NCBI RefSeq assembly: GCF_035319885.1
Contig: NZ_CP141285.1
Span: 1,302,001-1,366,000 of the forward strand
Length of the DNA stretch: 64,000 nt
Direction of reading: 5' to 3'
From: Altererythrobacter sp. H2
Lineage (GTDB): Bacteria; Pseudomonadota; Alphaproteobacteria; Sphingomonadales; Sphingomonadaceae
The notes beneath the pieces were generated by a model. It saw only the letters and a list, made by a program, of their open reading frames with translations. It made no database searches and was not told the origin of the DNA. Position 1 is the stretch's first letter; every line of letters begins with the position of its first letter. Made by a program: the position numbers and the translations under genes. Positions 43,901 through 52,624 of the stretch are shown here, piece after piece.

Positions 43901-44725
43901 ATGAAGCGAATTGCCATCTGCGCTCCGGGCAAGCGGATCGAGCGGGAGCACGCGGACGCCGTGCTCGATCTGGCGCAGTCTATTGGCGGGCTCGAGCTGC
44001 GGTTTCATCCCCAGTGTTTCGCCCGCCACGGCCATTTCGCCGGGGATGATGCCACGCGGCTGAAGGCGCTGGTGGAGTGCGCCAACGATCCATCTGCCGA
44101 CGCGCTGTGGTTTGCGGCGGGCGGCTATGGCTCCAACCGGGTTGCGGCAGATGCAGTGGTGGCACTGGGGCCGGCTGCACAGCACAAGACCTATCTGGGT
44201 TTCTCCGACACCGGCTACCTGCTGGCTGCGCTTTTTCGCCATGGCATCGGCAGGCCGGCCCACGGCCCGATGGCATCCTGCATCGCGCGGGAGGGGGGCG
44301 AGGCAGCGGTGCGCCGCGCGCTGGGGTTTCTGGGCGGAAGTACCGACGGGCTTGAGGGGGGTATCGATGACCGGCCCGCCGCCGCCTTCAACCTGATGAC
44401 GCTGGCCATGCTCTGCGGCACCGACCTGATGCCCGACCTGACCGGCCACGTGGTCATGGTGGAGGAGGTCTCGGAGCATCTCTACGCGGTTGACCGGCTG
44501 TTTTTCCATGTGACCCAGCACCTTGGCAATGTTGCCGGGATCAGGCTCGGACGGATCAGCGACGTGCCGGAGAACGACCGGCCGTTCGGCGCGAGCGAGG
44601 AGGATATCGCCCGCCACTGGTGCGCCCGCACCGGCATCCCCTATCTCGGTTTTGCCGATATCGGCCATGATGCCGGCAACAAGATCGTGCCGTTCGGGCT
44701 TGCGGCAGAGGCTCTGCGCGCATAG
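43901..44725 (+). CDS. ldcA: LD-carboxypeptidase (S66 family)
   Basis: A 274-residue serine peptidase removing D-Ala from murein tetrapeptides. Motifs: RIAICAPGKRIER, AAGGYGSNRVA, the nucleophile in GFSDTGYLLAAL (GxSD), ARHGI-type region and the C-terminal VPFGLAAEA, with Glu in MVEEVSEHLYAVDRL and His in DIGHDAGNK completing the S66 triad. Divergent from mpl with 53 nt between starts. In the cytosol it would yield the tripeptide used by Mpl. Start at ATG 43901 (weak ribosome binding site). Confidence 0.9.
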   Translation: MKRIAICAPGKRIEREHADAVLDLAQSIGGLELRFHPQCFARHGHFAGDDATRLKALVECANDPSADALWFAAGGYGSNRVAADAVVALGPAAQHKTYLGFSDTGYLLAALFRHGIGRPAHGPMASCIAREGGEAAVRRALGFLGGSTDGLEGGIDDRPAAAFNLMTLAMLCGTDLMPDLTGHVVMVEEVSEHLYAVDRLFFHVTQHLGNVAGIRLGRISDVPENDRPFGASEEDIARHWCARTGIPYLGFADIGHDAGNKIVPFGLAAEALRA

Positions 44726-44750
44726 TCCGCCGCGACGGAGGAGTTACCTG

Positions 44751-45689
44751 ATGAGAGCATTCGTTTTCCCGGGGCAGGGCAGTCAGAAGGTCGGCATGGG
44801 GGCAGAACTGGCCGCCGCCAGCGCTGCTGCGCGTGAAGTGTTCGAGGAAGTCGACGAGGCGCTGTCGCAGCCCTTGTCGGGCATCATGCGCGACGGTCCG
44901 GAATCAGCCCTGACGCTGACCGAGAACGCCCAGCCCGCCATCATGGCCAATGCGATTGCCACGCTGCGGGTGCTGGAGCGCGAGTTTGGCGTGTCGCTGG
45001 CCGACAAGGGTGATTGCGTCGCCGGGCACAGCTTGGGCGAGTACACCTCCCTGTGCGCGATCGGGGCGTTCTCGCTGGCCGATACGGCCCTACTGCTCAA
45101 GTTGCGCGGGCAGGCGATGCAGGCGGCGGTGCCGGTCGGGCAGGGGGCGATGTGCGCGCTGCTCGGGGCCGATCTCGACGCGGCGCAGAAGCTGGCCGAA
45201 GCCGCGGCCGAGGGGCAGGTGTGCGAGGTGGCGAATGACAATGACCCGACCCAGGTCGTGCTCTCCGGCCATGCCGCTGCGATCGAGCGGGCCGTGGCCA
45301 TGGTCAAGGACTTCGGCATCAAGCGCGGCGTGCCGCTGCCGGTCTCGGCGCCGTTCCATTGCTCCCTGATGCAGCCGGCGGCGGATGCGATGGCGGCGGC
45401 TTTGGCCGAGACTCCTCCGGGCAGCTTCGCCCTGCCGCTCTATGCCAATGTCACTGCCGCTGCCGTGACCGACCCGCGCGAGGAACAACGCCTGCTGGTC
45501 GAACAGGTGACCGGCCGGGTGCGCTGGCGCGAATCCGTTCTGGCCATGCGGGCAGCAGGTGTTGAGCAGTTCGTCGAACTGGGGGGCAAGGTCCTCGGCC
45601 CGATGATCGGCCGGATCGACAAGGAAGCCGAAGCGATCAGCGTGGTGACCATGGCCGATCTCGAAGCGTTGGCGAAGGAAATCGGATAA
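44751..45689 (+). CDS. fabD: Malonyl-CoA:ACP transacylase
   Basis: Loads malonyl groups on acyl carrier protein for fatty-acid synthesis. The 312-residue protein has FPGQGSQKVGMG, the nucleophile Ser94 in GHSLGEY, the catalytic His in PVSAPFHCSLM and the Arg/Gln contacts. GGAGGAG precedes ATG 44751 at ideal spacing. Its stop overlaps the fabG start (TAATG). Confidence 0.96.
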   Translation: MRAFVFPGQGSQKVGMGAELAAASAAAREVFEEVDEALSQPLSGIMRDGPESALTLTENAQPAIMANAIATLRVLEREFGVSLADKGDCVAGHSLGEYTSLCAIGAFSLADTALLLKLRGQAMQAAVPVGQGAMCALLGADLDAAQKLAEAAAEGQVCEVANDNDPTQVVLSGHAAAIERAVAMVKDFGIKRGVPLPVSAPFHCSLMQPAADAMAAALAETPPGSFALPLYANVTAAAVTDPREEQRLLVEQVTGRVRWRESVLAMRAAGVEQFVELGGKVLGPMIGRIDKEAEAISVVTMADLEALAKEIG

Positions 45690-46441
45690 TGTTCTCACTC
45701 GAAGGAAAAACCGCCCTTGTGACCGGTGCCAGCGGGGGCATCGGTTCCGCCATTGCCATCACGCTTGCAAAGCAAGGTGCGCGACTGGCGCTCAGCGGCT
45801 CCAACGGGGCCAAGGTGCGCGCCTTTCGCGAACAGCTCAACGATGAGATCGGCGGCGACCATGTGGAAATCACCTGCGACCTGTCGAATGCCACGCAGGT
45901 GGAGGAGCTGATCCCGGCGACGCTGGATACTTTCGGCAAGCTCGATATCCTGGTCAACAACGCGGGGATCACGCGTGACAACCTCGCCATGCGGATGAAG
46001 GACGAGGAATGGGATCAGGTGATCCGCATCAACCTTGAGGCCGCATTCCGCCTCATGCGTGCGGCAACCAAGCCGATGATGAAGGCGCGGCATGGCCGGA
46101 TCGTCACCATTACCAGCGTGGTCGGGGCGACCGGCAATCCGGGGCAGGTCAACTATGCCGCAGCCAAGGGCGGCCTCACCGCGATGAGCAAGGCGCTGGC
46201 GCAGGAAGTCGCCAGCCGCGGCATCACCGTCAACTGTGTTGCCCCTGGCTTCATTCGAACCGCGATGACCGAGGTGCTGCCGGATGCCCAGAAAGAGGCG
46301 CTCAACGCGCGTATTCCGATGGGCCGGATGGGCGAGGGCAGCGATATCGGCGCGGCGGTGGCCTATCTCGCCAGCAACGAGGCGGGCTATATCACCGGCC
46401 AGACGCTGCATGTGAACGGCGGGATGGCCATGCTTGGCTGA
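45689..46441 (+). CDS. fabG: 3-oxoacyl-ACP reductase
   Basis: The NADPH-dependent beta-ketoacyl-ACP reductase, 250 residues. TGASGGIGSA cofactor loop, NNAG, catalytic Ser in ITSVVGATGNPGQVNYAAAK with Tyr and Lys, and C-terminal HVNGGMAM. Overlaps fabD by one base. acpP and fabF, often next, are not here; dnaN follows after 165 nt. Confidence 0.95.
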   Translation: MFSLEGKTALVTGASGGIGSAIAITLAKQGARLALSGSNGAKVRAFREQLNDEIGGDHVEITCDLSNATQVEELIPATLDTFGKLDILVNNAGITRDNLAMRMKDEEWDQVIRINLEAAFRLMRAATKPMMKARHGRIVTITSVVGATGNPGQVNYAAAKGGLTAMSKALAQEVASRGITVNCVAPGFIRTAMTEVLPDAQKEALNARIPMGRMGEGSDIGAAVAYLASNEAGYITGQTLHVNGGMAMLG

Positions 46442-46606
46442 TTGCCGGCAGCCTGACTGATTTTGCGGCGCTTATCCCCAAGGAATCGGTCTGGCCTGCC
46501 CTCCGCGCTTGCCCCGTGGAACGCCCTTGTTAAGGTCGTGGAACACTTACCGGCGCTCGCGGGCGATTCCGGCCGCTGGCTGTAACAGGGACATGAGTAG
46601 GGACCG
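46442..46606 (+). promoter_or_regulatory. Region between fabG and dnaN
   Basis: A 165-nt gap. TTATCCCCA at 46472-46480 matches a DnaA box (TTATCCACA) with one mismatch, and CCTTGTTAAGG at 46526-46536 is a small imperfect palindrome. A promoter for dnaN probably lies here, but its hexamers are not clear. Confidence 0.35.
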
Positions 46607-47734
46607 ATGAAGGCCACAATCGAACGCGCAACACTGCTCCGGTGCCTCAGCCACGTCCAGTCGGTCGTGGAGCGGCGCAACACGATCCCGATTCTCTCCA
46701 ATGTGCTGATCGAGGCGAGCGCCGGCGGGGCGGTCAAGGTCATGGCGACCGATCTCGATCTCCAGGTGATCGAGACGATGAACGCGGCTTCGGTCGATGC
46801 CGCCGGTGCCATCACTGTGTCGGCCCATCTCCTGTTCGACATTGCCCGCAAGCTGCCCGAAGGCAGCCAGGTCAGCCTGGAGACGGCGGACAACCGGATG
46901 GCGGTCAAGGCCGGGCGCAGCCGATTCAGCCTGCCGACCCTGCCGCGCGATGACTTCCCGGTCATTGTCGAGGGCGACCTGCCGACCAGCTTCGAAATGC
47001 CGGCACGCACGCTGGCCGAACTGATCGACCGCACCCGCTTTGCGATCAGCACCGAGGAAACGCGCTATTACCTCAACGGTATCTTCCTGCATGTCTCGGA
47101 CGAGGATCGCCCGGTGCTGAAGGCCGCCGCGACTGACGGGCACCGGCTGGCGCGTTATACCATTGACCGGCCCGAAGGCGCCGAGGGAATGCCGGACGTG
47201 ATCGTGCCCCGCAAGGCGGTGGCCGAACTGCGCAAGCTGCTCGAAGAATCGCTCGACGGCAGCGTCCAGATCGATCTGTCCGCCAGCAAGGTCCGTTTCA
47301 CGTTGGGCGGCGAAGGCGGCCTGGTGCTGACCAGCAAGCTGATCGACGGCACGTTCCCCGATTACAGCCGGGTTATCCCGACCGGTAACGACAAGCTGCT
47401 CAAGATCGACCCCAAGAGCTTCTACGAAGGCGTGGACCGCGTCGCGACCATCGCCACCGAGAAGACCCGCGCGGTCAAGATGGGGCTGGAGCGGGACAAG
47501 GTCACGCTGTCAGTCACCTCGCCCGACAATGGCACAGCGGCGGAAGAAGTTTCGGCCGAGTACACCTCCGAAGCGTTCGAGATCGGCTTCAATGCGAACT
47601 ACCTGAAGGACATTCTCAACCAGATCGACAGCGATACGGTCGAACTGCACCTGGCCGATGCCGGGGCGCCGACCCTGATCCGCAAGGATGACAAGTCGCC
47701 TGCGCTCTATGTCCTGATGCCGATGCGGGTTTAA
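46607..47734 (+). CDS. dnaN: DNA polymerase III beta subunit (sliding clamp)
   Basis: The 375-residue replication clamp, a dimeric ring around DNA. Begins MKATIERATLLRCLSHVQSVVERRNTIPILSNVLIEA and shows the triple repeated domains, with RYYLNGIFLH, ATDGHRLARYTI, LIDGTFPDYSRVIP, and C-terminal LYVLMPMRV. TAGGGACCG before the ATG. dnaA does not adjoin, usual for alphaproteobacteria. Confidence 0.97.
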   Translation: MKATIERATLLRCLSHVQSVVERRNTIPILSNVLIEASAGGAVKVMATDLDLQVIETMNAASVDAAGAITVSAHLLFDIARKLPEGSQVSLETADNRMAVKAGRSRFSLPTLPRDDFPVIVEGDLPTSFEMPARTLAELIDRTRFAISTEETRYYLNGIFLHVSDEDRPVLKAAATDGHRLARYTIDRPEGAEGMPDVIVPRKAVAELRKLLEESLDGSVQIDLSASKVRFTLGGEGGLVLTSKLIDGTFPDYSRVIPTGNDKLLKIDPKSFYEGVDRVATIATEKTRAVKMGLERDKVTLSVTSPDNGTAAEEVSAEYTSEAFEIGFNANYLKDILNQIDSDTVELHLADAGAPTLIRKDDKSPALYVLMPMRV

Positions 47735-47756
47735 CCCTCGCCACGCCCGGTCCGGT

Positions 47757-47789
47757 TGGCTAACGTCCCCTGCAAAAGAGGGGATAGCC
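47757..47789 (+). promoter_or_regulatory. Hairpin covering the ribosome binding site of the DUF2855 gene
   Basis: TCCCCT at 47766-47771 pairs with AGGGGA at 47779-47784, with an outer GGCTA/TAGCC pairing at its base (47757-47761 and 47785-47789). The AGGGGA arm is the Shine-Dalgarno of the gene starting at 47791. No T-tract; a translation switch is possible. Confidence 0.5.
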
Positions 47790-47790
47790 G

Positions 47791-48879
47791 ATGCCTAGCC
47801 AGGTCCATGTAACGAAGTCGCAGATCGCTGAAACCGCGATGGTCGAGACGGATGAAGCCCCGCTCGCTGACGGGGCGGTGCGGCTCGCGGTCGAGAGTTT
47901 CTCGGTCACCGCCAACAACGTCACATATGCCGCGATTGGCGACATGTTCGGCTACTGGAACTTCTTTCCCCCGAAGGGGCCCGCCACCGAGGGCAAGGGC
48001 ATCGTCCCGATGTGGGGCCATGCGCGCGTGATCGACAGCCGGCACCCCGATATCCATGTCGGTGAGCGGGTCTATGGCTACCTGCCCATGGCGACCCGGC
48101 TCGACGTGCTACCGGGCAAGGTAACCGCGCATGGCTTTGCTGACCTGGCGCCGCACCGCCAGCCGATGAGCCCGATCTACAACCAGTACAGCCGCCTCGC
48201 CGCAGACCCCGAACACGATCCCGCGCACGAGGGGGAGCGGATGATCTTCGGTCCGCTGTTCAAGACCGGATTCCTGATCGAGAGTTTCATGCGCCGGGAG
48301 AACTGGTTCGGGGCCGACGTGCTGCTGATGACCAGCGCCAGCTCCAAGACGGCAATGGGCCTTGCCAGCGTGGCCAAACACCGCTCGCCCCATGTCCGCC
48401 GGATCGGGCTGACTTCGGCCGGCAATGTCGCCTTTGTCGAGCAGACCGGGCTCTATGACCAGGTGGTTGCCTATGATGCCATTGGCACGCTCCCGATCGG
48501 CCCGGCGGTGGTGGTGGATTTCGCCGGCAATGCGGCGGTCCTTGGGGCAGTGCACCGCCACTATGGCGGTGCGCTGGGTTATTCCTGCATGGTCGGCGCA
48601 ACCCATATCGATGCACGCGGGCAGGGCGGCGCAGCGGACCTGCCGGGACCGGCGCCGACCCTGTTCTTCGCCCCCGACCATGCCGTGGCAGCGGTCAAGG
48701 AACTGGGGCCGGAGCGGTTCGGCCAGGCCGTGGCCGAAAGCTGGCACGCCTTCCTTGACGATCTGGGCCACACCGTGCGGATCGAACGGCACCAGGGCCT
48801 TGCCGCCGCGCGGGACCACTTCGCCGCGATGGTACGCGGCGAAGTGGACCCTGCGGCCGGGATCGTGATCGAGCCCTAG
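47791..48879 (+). CDS. DUF2855 family protein
   Basis: A 362-residue protein resembling quinone-reductase-like MDR proteins but of the DUF2855 type: VRLAVESFSVTANNVTYAAIGDMFGYWNFFP near residues 29-59 and ADVLLMTSASSKTAMGLASVAKH in the place of the nucleotide-binding loop, SCMVGATHI near the C-terminus. No glycine-rich GxGxxG is evident. Function unknown. The ribosome binding site lies inside a hairpin. Confidence 0.85.
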   Translation: MPSQVHVTKSQIAETAMVETDEAPLADGAVRLAVESFSVTANNVTYAAIGDMFGYWNFFPPKGPATEGKGIVPMWGHARVIDSRHPDIHVGERVYGYLPMATRLDVLPGKVTAHGFADLAPHRQPMSPIYNQYSRLAADPEHDPAHEGERMIFGPLFKTGFLIESFMRRENWFGADVLLMTSASSKTAMGLASVAKHRSPHVRRIGLTSAGNVAFVEQTGLYDQVVAYDAIGTLPIGPAVVVDFAGNAAVLGAVHRHYGGALGYSCMVGATHIDARGQGGAADLPGPAPTLFFAPDHAVAAVKELGPERFGQAVAESWHAFLDDLGHTVRIERHQGLAAARDHFAAMVRGEVDPAAGIVIEP

Positions 48880-48900
48880 GGCAGGTCTTGGGCCTTGGCC

Positions 48901-49911
48901 CTAGATATCGACCACGATCTTGCCGAAGTGGCGGTTGGCCTCCTGGTGGCGGAAGGCATCGGCGAGGTTCTCCAGCGGGAAATGGTCCGAGATGACCGGG
49001 CGGATCCCGTTCGCCTCGATGCCCCTGATCATGTCGAGCTGCTGTGCCCGGCTGCCTACAGTGAGGCCCTGCACCCGCAGGTTCTTCGCCATCAGCAGCG
49101 CCGTCTGCACCGGGCCGGCAAAGCCCGTCAGCACGCCGATCAGCGCCACATGGCCGCCCACCCGGGTCGCCAGCATGGACTGGTCGAGCGTGCCCGCTCC
49201 GCCGACCTCGATGACGCAGTCGACACCCCGGCCAGCGGTCAGTTCCAGCACCTTCATCCCCCAGGCGGGTACCTCCTTGTAGTTGATCAGGTGGTCGGCG
49301 CCGAGTTCGCGCATGCGCGCCAGCTTTTCATCCGCAGAACTGGTCGCAATCACGGTGGCCCCGGCAGCCTTGGCCATCTGAAGTGCGAAGACCGACACCC
49401 CGCCGGTACCCTGCACCAGAATGGTGTCACCCGGCTTGATCGCATTGTCGACGAACATCGCGCGCCACGCGGTCAGCCCGGCACAGGTGAGGGTGGCCGC
49501 CTCGGCATGGCTGTAGCCTGTGGGCGACCGGGTGAACCACGTCGTCGGCGCAGTGACCGCCTGCCGGGCATAGCCGTCGATCCCGTCGCCCGGAACGCGA
49601 GTGAAGGCGCTTTGCGGCGGGGTGCCGTCGAGCCAGTCAGGGAAGAAGGTTGAAACCACCGCATCCCCCACCTTGAACTCGCTCACCCCCTCGCCGACTG
49701 CCGTCACCTCGCCCGCCCCGTCCGACATCGGGATGCGGCCCTGCGCTGAAGGGATCATGCCCTTCACCACGGCATAGTCATGGTAATTCAGCGAGCTGGC
49801 CTTGATCGCTACCGTAATCTCTCCCGGGCCGGGGCCGGGGGCATCCGCCACATCGACATATTCGAGCGCTTCGAGGGTGGAGGGCGCAGCGCCGGTGCGG
49901 ATCGCCTTCAT
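48901..49911 (-). CDS. Zinc-dependent alcohol dehydrogenase-like MDR protein
   Basis: A 336-residue MDR enzyme with a GroES-like N-terminal domain (SSLNYHDYAVVKGMIPS, IPMSDGAGEVTAVGEGV, the usual place of catalytic ligands) and a Rossmann fold with VQGTGGVSVFALQMAKAAGA. Typical zinc Cys/His sites are not evident (Asn-Tyr-His-Asp replaces Cys-His), so it is likely zinc-free. ATG 49911 overlaps the stop of the D-aminoacylase-like gene (ATGA), so the two are coupled. Substrate unknown. Confidence 0.87.
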   Translation of the reverse strand: MKAIRTGAAPSTLEALEYVDVADAPGPGPGEITVAIKASSLNYHDYAVVKGMIPSAQGRIPMSDGAGEVTAVGEGVSEFKVGDAVVSTFFPDWLDGTPPQSAFTRVPGDGIDGYARQAVTAPTTWFTRSPTGYSHAEAATLTCAGLTAWRAMFVDNAIKPGDTILVQGTGGVSVFALQMAKAAGATVIATSSADEKLARMRELGADHLINYKEVPAWGMKVLELTAGRGVDCVIEVGGAGTLDQSMLATRVGGHVALIGVLTGFAGPVQTALLMAKNLRVQGLTVGSRAQQLDMIRGIEANGIRPVISDHFPLENLADAFRHQEANRHFGKIVVDI

Positions 49912-51662
49912 TCGGCTGCCTCCAGCATCTCGACCCGCTGCGGGCCGCGGATCAGGCCGCCCGGCGTGGCACCGGTCCATTCGCCATTGCGGAAGGTGAC
50001 CGTGCCGTTCTTGATCGTGGCGACATAGCCTTCCGCCTTCTGCAACAGGCGCCGCCCGCCGGCCGGCAGGTCGAACGCCAGCCACGGTTTGCCCAGCTTG
50101 AGCGCATTGAGATCGATCAGGTTGAGATCGGCCAGATAGCCGGGAGCGATCACCCCGCGGTCCTCCAGCCCATACAGGCGGGCCGTATCCTGGCACTGGC
50201 GCTTGATTGCGTTTTCCAGCGTGATCCGGTCACCCCGCTTGCGGTCTCGCACCCAGTGCTGGAGCATGAACGTGGGGCTGGCCGCGTCGCAGATGGTGCC
50301 GCAGTGCGCCCCGCCATCGCTCAGCGAATTGACCGTGTCGTCTGAGTGCTGGAGCGGCACCAGGAAATCCAGGTTGCGGTCGGCGTAGTTGAGGATCGGC
50401 AGGTAGATGAAGCCGGTGCCCTCGTCGCGGCACAGCAGGTCATAGGCATATTCCTGCGGATCGACCCCGGCGGCCGTGGCACGGGCCTGGACAGTCTCGT
50501 CGTCGGCCGGTTCGTAATCGAAGCCCGGATCCATCTCGTACTGCATCAGCCAGCCTTGCGTGATCACCATGACCACGGTGAGAATATCTTCCGGGGCGCC
50601 GGTATAGTCGTTGGCTTCTGCCAGCAACTGCGCCTTGAAGGCCGGATCGAACAGCTTCGCCTTCTGCTCGGCCCAGGACAGGTCCTTGATCGCCTGCCAG
50701 CTGGGCCGGTAGACGAACGGATGGACCGTCCCCTGCCACGCCATCACGATCCCGTTGCCGCGCAGCGCAACCTGGGCAACGATGTTGGCCCCGTTGTCAT
50801 TTTCCGCCCGCATGGTGGCGATCTGTTCTTCCAGCGGCAGGTCCTTGGCGATTGACTGGAGCGCCGCGAAGGTGACCGGTAGGCCGGTCTCGCGGCTCAG
50901 CGCGCCCATCCATTCAAACTCGTTCCACTCGCGCTTGAGGTCGCTGGCCATTTCGAACACGCCGTGCCCGGCGCGGCCCATGGCGCGGCCGATTGCCACC
51001 AGTTCCTCGGCGGTCGCGGTGGTGCCGGGCACCAGCACGCCATTGATGTCCTTGTGCAGAACCGTACGCGAGGTCGAGAACCCGAGCGCACCAGCGCGAA
51101 CGCCTTCCTCCACGATCTTTGACATCTGGGCGATGTCATCCTCGGTCGGTACGGCGCCGGGCTCTTCCCGGTCGCCCAGCACATAGGCCCGCACCGCGCC
51201 GTGCGGCACATGGGTGCCGACATCGACCGTGCGCGGCAGCGCCTCAAGCGCGTCGAGGTATTCGGGGAAAGTCTCCCAGTTCCAGGTGATCCCTTCGGCC
51301 AGGGCGGTGCCGGGAATGTCCTCCACCCCTTCCATCAGCTGGATCAGCCATTCGTGCCGGTCAGGCCGGGCCGGGGCAAACCCGACGCCGCAATTGCCCA
51401 TCACCACGGTGGTGACCCCGTGCCAGCTCGAAGGGGCCATTTCCTGGTCCCAGGTTGCCTGCCCGTCATAATGGGTGTGGATGTCGACAAAGCCGGGGGT
51501 GACGATCAGACCGGCGGCGTCGATTTCCTCGTCTGCATCGCCGTGGACCGTGCCGACCTGGGCAATCAGCCCGCCCTTCACCGCCACGTCCCCGATGAAG
51601 CCGGGCTGGCCGGTGCCGTCGACAATGGTTCCGCCGCGAATAATCAGGTCATATGCCGCCAT
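49908..51662 (-). CDS. N-acyl-D-amino-acid deacylase family amidohydrolase
   Basis: A 584-residue amidohydrolase-superfamily enzyme. N-terminal [23 protein letters not shown], metal-binding [16 protein letters not shown] near residues 58-73, [12 protein letters not shown] (Cys typical of D-aminoacylases), [10 protein letters not shown], and SDGGAHCG with the catalytic Asp near the C-terminal third. The C-terminus returns to the small beta-sandwich ([14 protein letters not shown]). Could act on N-acyl-D-amino acids, though many relatives are untested. GGGAG precedes ATG 51662. Confidence 0.88.
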   Translation of the reverse strand: MAAYDLIIRGGTIVDGTGQPGFIGDVAVKGGLIAQVGTVHGDADEEIDAAGLIVTPGFVDIHTHYDGQATWDQEMAPSSWHGVTTVVMGNCGVGFAPARPDRHEWLIQLMEGVEDIPGTALAEGITWNWETFPEYLDALEALPRTVDVGTHVPHGAVRAYVLGDREEPGAVPTEDDIAQMSKIVEEGVRAGALGFSTSRTVLHKDINGVLVPGTTATAEELVAIGRAMGRAGHGVFEMASDLKREWNEFEWMGALSRETGLPVTFAALQSIAKDLPLEEQIATMRAENDNGANIVAQVALRGNGIVMAWQGTVHPFVYRPSWQAIKDLSWAEQKAKLFDPAFKAQLLAEANDYTGAPEDILTVVMVITQGWLMQYEMDPGFDYEPADDETVQARATAAGVDPQEYAYDLLCRDEGTGFIYLPILNYADRNLDFLVPLQHSDDTVNSLSDGGAHCGTICDAASPTFMLQHWVRDRKRGDRITLENAIKRQCQDTARLYGLEDRGVIAPGYLADLNLIDLNALKLGKPWLAFDLPAGGRRLLQKAEGYVATIKNGTVTFRNGEWTGATPGGLIRGPQRVEMLEAAE

Positions 51663-51730
51663 GGCTCTCTCTCCCATTTTGATTTGAAACTGGCATAGCA
51701 CGCCCGCCGCCGCAATGGTAAGCTGGCAGG

Positions 51731-52624
51731 ATGGACAGGCAGGCAAGCTGGAACCCCGCGCCAGACAGCGGGATTGCGATCCGCTGGGTCGAGGCAAACG
51801 GGCTGACGTTCGAGGTCGCCGAGGCGGGTGAGGGCAGGCGGCTCGCGCTGTGCCTGCACGGCTTTCCCGAGCTTCACTACAGCTGGCGGCACCAGATGCC
51901 GGTGCTGGCGGCACAGGGCTACCGCGTCTGGGCGCCCAACATGCGCGGTTATGGGGGAACCGACCGGCCCGAGGGGAAGCAGGCCTACCGGCTCGATAAT
52001 CTCGCGGCCGATGTCGCCGCGCTGATCGATGCGAGCGGGGCGGAGGAAGTGACCCTGATCGCGCATGACTGGGGTGCGATCGTCGCCTGGTATTTCGCCA
52101 TCCGGAAAGTGCGCCCGCTCAAGGCTCTGGTCATTCTCAATGTCCCCCATCCGCTCTGCGGCCGACGGGAGATGAAGCACTGGCGGCAATTGAAGAAGAG
52201 CTGGTATATCTTCTTCTTCCAGATCCCCGGCCTGCCCGAACGGATGCTGGGGCGCGGCGGAGCGGCGCCGATTGCGCGGATATTCCGGGATTCGGCGGTC
52301 AACAAGGCCCGGTTTGCACAGCCGGAGGTTGAGCCCTATCGCGCGGCGGCGGCACGGCCCGGCGCATTGACTGCGATGCTCAACTATTACCGCGCCTTGC
52401 TGCAGGTGCCGGATATTCGCGCCATCGGCGATGGCCGGGTGGACGTGCCGACGCTGGTCCTGTGGGGGGAGCAGGACGTCGCCATCAGCATCGAGGTGCT
52501 GGACGGAACGGAGCAGTATGTGCCGGACCTGACGGTGCAACGCTTCCCGCACGCATCGCACTGGGTTCAGCAGGATATTCCTGAAGAGATCAACGCTGCG
52601 CTGGTTGAGTGGCTGGGGGGCTAG
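51731..52624 (+). CDS. Epoxide hydrolase-like alpha/beta hydrolase
   Basis: A 297-residue hydrolase with HGFPELHYSWRHQMP (oxyanion HGFP), the acid nucleophile in AHDWGAIVAWYFA (Asp, as in epoxide hydrolases/dehalogenases rather than Ser), DRPEG, and C-terminal HASHWVQQDIPEEI with the catalytic His. The lid domain contains Tyr candidates (NYYRALL). Probable epoxide hydrolase; substrate unknown. Its stop TAG shares CTAG with the convergent gene. Confidence 0.88.
   Translation: MDRQASWNPAPDSGIAIRWVEANGLTFEVAEAGEGRRLALCLHGFPELHYSWRHQMPVLAAQGYRVWAPNMRGYGGTDRPEGKQAYRLDNLAADVAALIDASGAEEVTLIAHDWGAIVAWYFAIRKVRPLKALVILNVPHPLCGRREMKHWRQLKKSWYIFFFQIPGLPERMLGRGGAAPIARIFRDSAVNKARFAQPEVEPYRAAAARPGALTAMLNYYRALLQVPDIRAIGDGRVDVPTLVLWGEQDVAISIEVLDGTEQYVPDLTVQRFPHASHWVQQDIPEEINAALVEWLGG

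Noticed and set aside
46472-46480. Replication origin near dnaN
   Set aside because: Only one imperfect DnaA box, no A/T-rich unwinding region and no dnaA or other origin genes nearby.
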